Shown piece by piece: positions 63,711 to 64,000 of a stretch of DNA of 64,000 nt (positions are counted from its first letter, which is position 1; each line of letters begins with the position of its first letter). A program made the translations under genes and the position numbers. The stretch comes from Lachnospiraceae bacterium (GTDB lineage Bacteria > Bacillota > Clostridia > Lachnospirales > Lachnospiraceae), in the NCBI GenBank assembly GCA_022510745.1, contig JAFLSY010000011.1, positions 1-64,000 of the forward strand. Reading direction: 5' to 3'. The notes under the pieces were generated by a model. The model was not told the origin of the DNA. It did not search any database and saw nothing but the letters and a program-made list of their open reading frames with translations.

Positions 63711-63809
63711 AATGTTCTCCTTGTTCCATGGCAGGAAGCGTTCCGCCTGTATAGGTATTATACAGGAAGATAGTTATAAGTGCAATCAGTATCGTTATTC
63801 CGTTTTTTC

Positions 63810-63838
63810 TTGACAAGTAAGAGCCGATGACCTACAAT
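63810..63838 (+). promoter_or_regulatory. Promoter of the T-box transcript
   Basis: TTGACA (63810-63815) and TACAAT (63833-63838) with 17 bp between them: close to the ideal SigA promoter, just before the T-box leader. Confidence 0.8.
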
Positions 63839-63845
63839 CACTACA

Positions 63846-64000
63846 TACCGTATTTTCGGTGAGATAAGAGATTATGGCAATGACGAGGGTTAGTAAGGCC
63901 GTGGAAGATAACAGAGAGAGAGCCGTTTGGTGGAAGGCTCTTATGGGAAGCGCCCGAACCTGCCTCCGAGTCCTGTGCGAGCCGGTGAAAACCGGAAAAG
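63846..64000 (+). promoter_or_regulatory. T-box leader, 5' part (runs off the window)
   Basis: Stem I of a tRNA-sensing T-box can be drawn. GAC-GAGG (63882-63888) pairs with CCTC-CGA-GTC (63963-63972) with a K-turn-like bulge; the AGTA motif, an AGAGAG bulge and GAGCC/GGCTC distal stem with GGTGGAAG loop follow. The specifier loop reads GAA-CCT-G; the codon at 63959-63961 would be CCT (proline). The antiterminator with TGGNACCGCG lies beyond the window. Confidence 0.75.

Overview
The window reads as a chromosome segment of a spore-forming Lachnospiraceae-type Firmicute (Clostridia). Signs of this are the near-universal strong AGGAGG ribosome-binding sites, tRNAs without an encoded CCA, spore genes (spmA, spmB, CotF-like coat proteins), a split transketolase, rubrerythrin, a DUF3021/LytTR module, a T-box leader and the holB/ricT/rsmI gene neighbourhood of Firmicutes. 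No phage, IS element, integrase or CRISPR array was found.

Layout. 1-920: the last bases of a 23S rRNA followed by seven tRNAs (Asp, Val, Thr, Tyr, initiator Met, Phe, Lys) and a degenerate copy of the tRNA-Lys tail. 930-4733: a TipA-type MerR regulator, a CPBP membrane protease and an L,D-transpeptidase. 4789-13574: a housekeeping block on one strand: HD protein, Orn/Lys/Arg decarboxylase fold, pyruvate kinase, guanylate-kinase fold, yaaR, holB, ricT, trmN6 type methylase, small membrane protein, rsmI. 13571-33041: an accessory, more AT-rich island of mostly single-gene enzymes, each with its own ribosome-binding site: seven stand-alone GNAT acetyltransferases, a NUDIX-GNAT fusion, an aminoglycoside-type nucleotidyltransferase, SAM methyltransferase, P-loop kinase, VanZ, arginase fold, sugar O-acetyltransferase, tyrosine phosphatase and others. 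It also carries clear scars of decay: a frameshifted TIM-barrel gene, a GNAT gene with an internal deletion, and a duplicated nucleotidyltransferase/NUDIX unit with complementary losses. 33042-34161 is gene debris. 34162-36813: ABC transporter with LytTR and DUF3021. 36880-39481: 3-methyladenine glycosylase, nucleoside phosphorylase, SGNH esterase. 39489-42115: metal efflux operon with operator, chaperone, P-type ATPase and ArsR/SmtB sensor. 42174-45001: spore coat genes, a MraY paralogue, spmA and spmB. 45090-52858: TldE/TldD, an ABC exporter, an AEC carrier, a DUF885 peptidase. 52990-63710: split transketolase, membrane XRE regulator, serpin, PrsA-like foldase, rubrerythrin, HAD phosphatase, GH13 glucosidase, DUF402, PD-(D/E)XK nuclease. 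63810-64000: promoter and the start of a T-box leader whose gene lies outside.

The most interesting signals are regulatory and evolutionary. The GNAT gene at 22296-22751 (minus) is preceded by a good promoter, a 12-codon leader peptide with an excellent ribosome-binding site, and three mutually exclusive arms, the last of which is the GNAT ribosome-binding site: the layout of an antibiotic-inducible translational attenuator. The first CotF-like gene has its ribosome-binding site buried in a 15-bp hairpin. The nucleotidyltransferase/NUDIX duplication can be read base by base. Functions rest on motifs and family resemblance read by eye; no database search was run.
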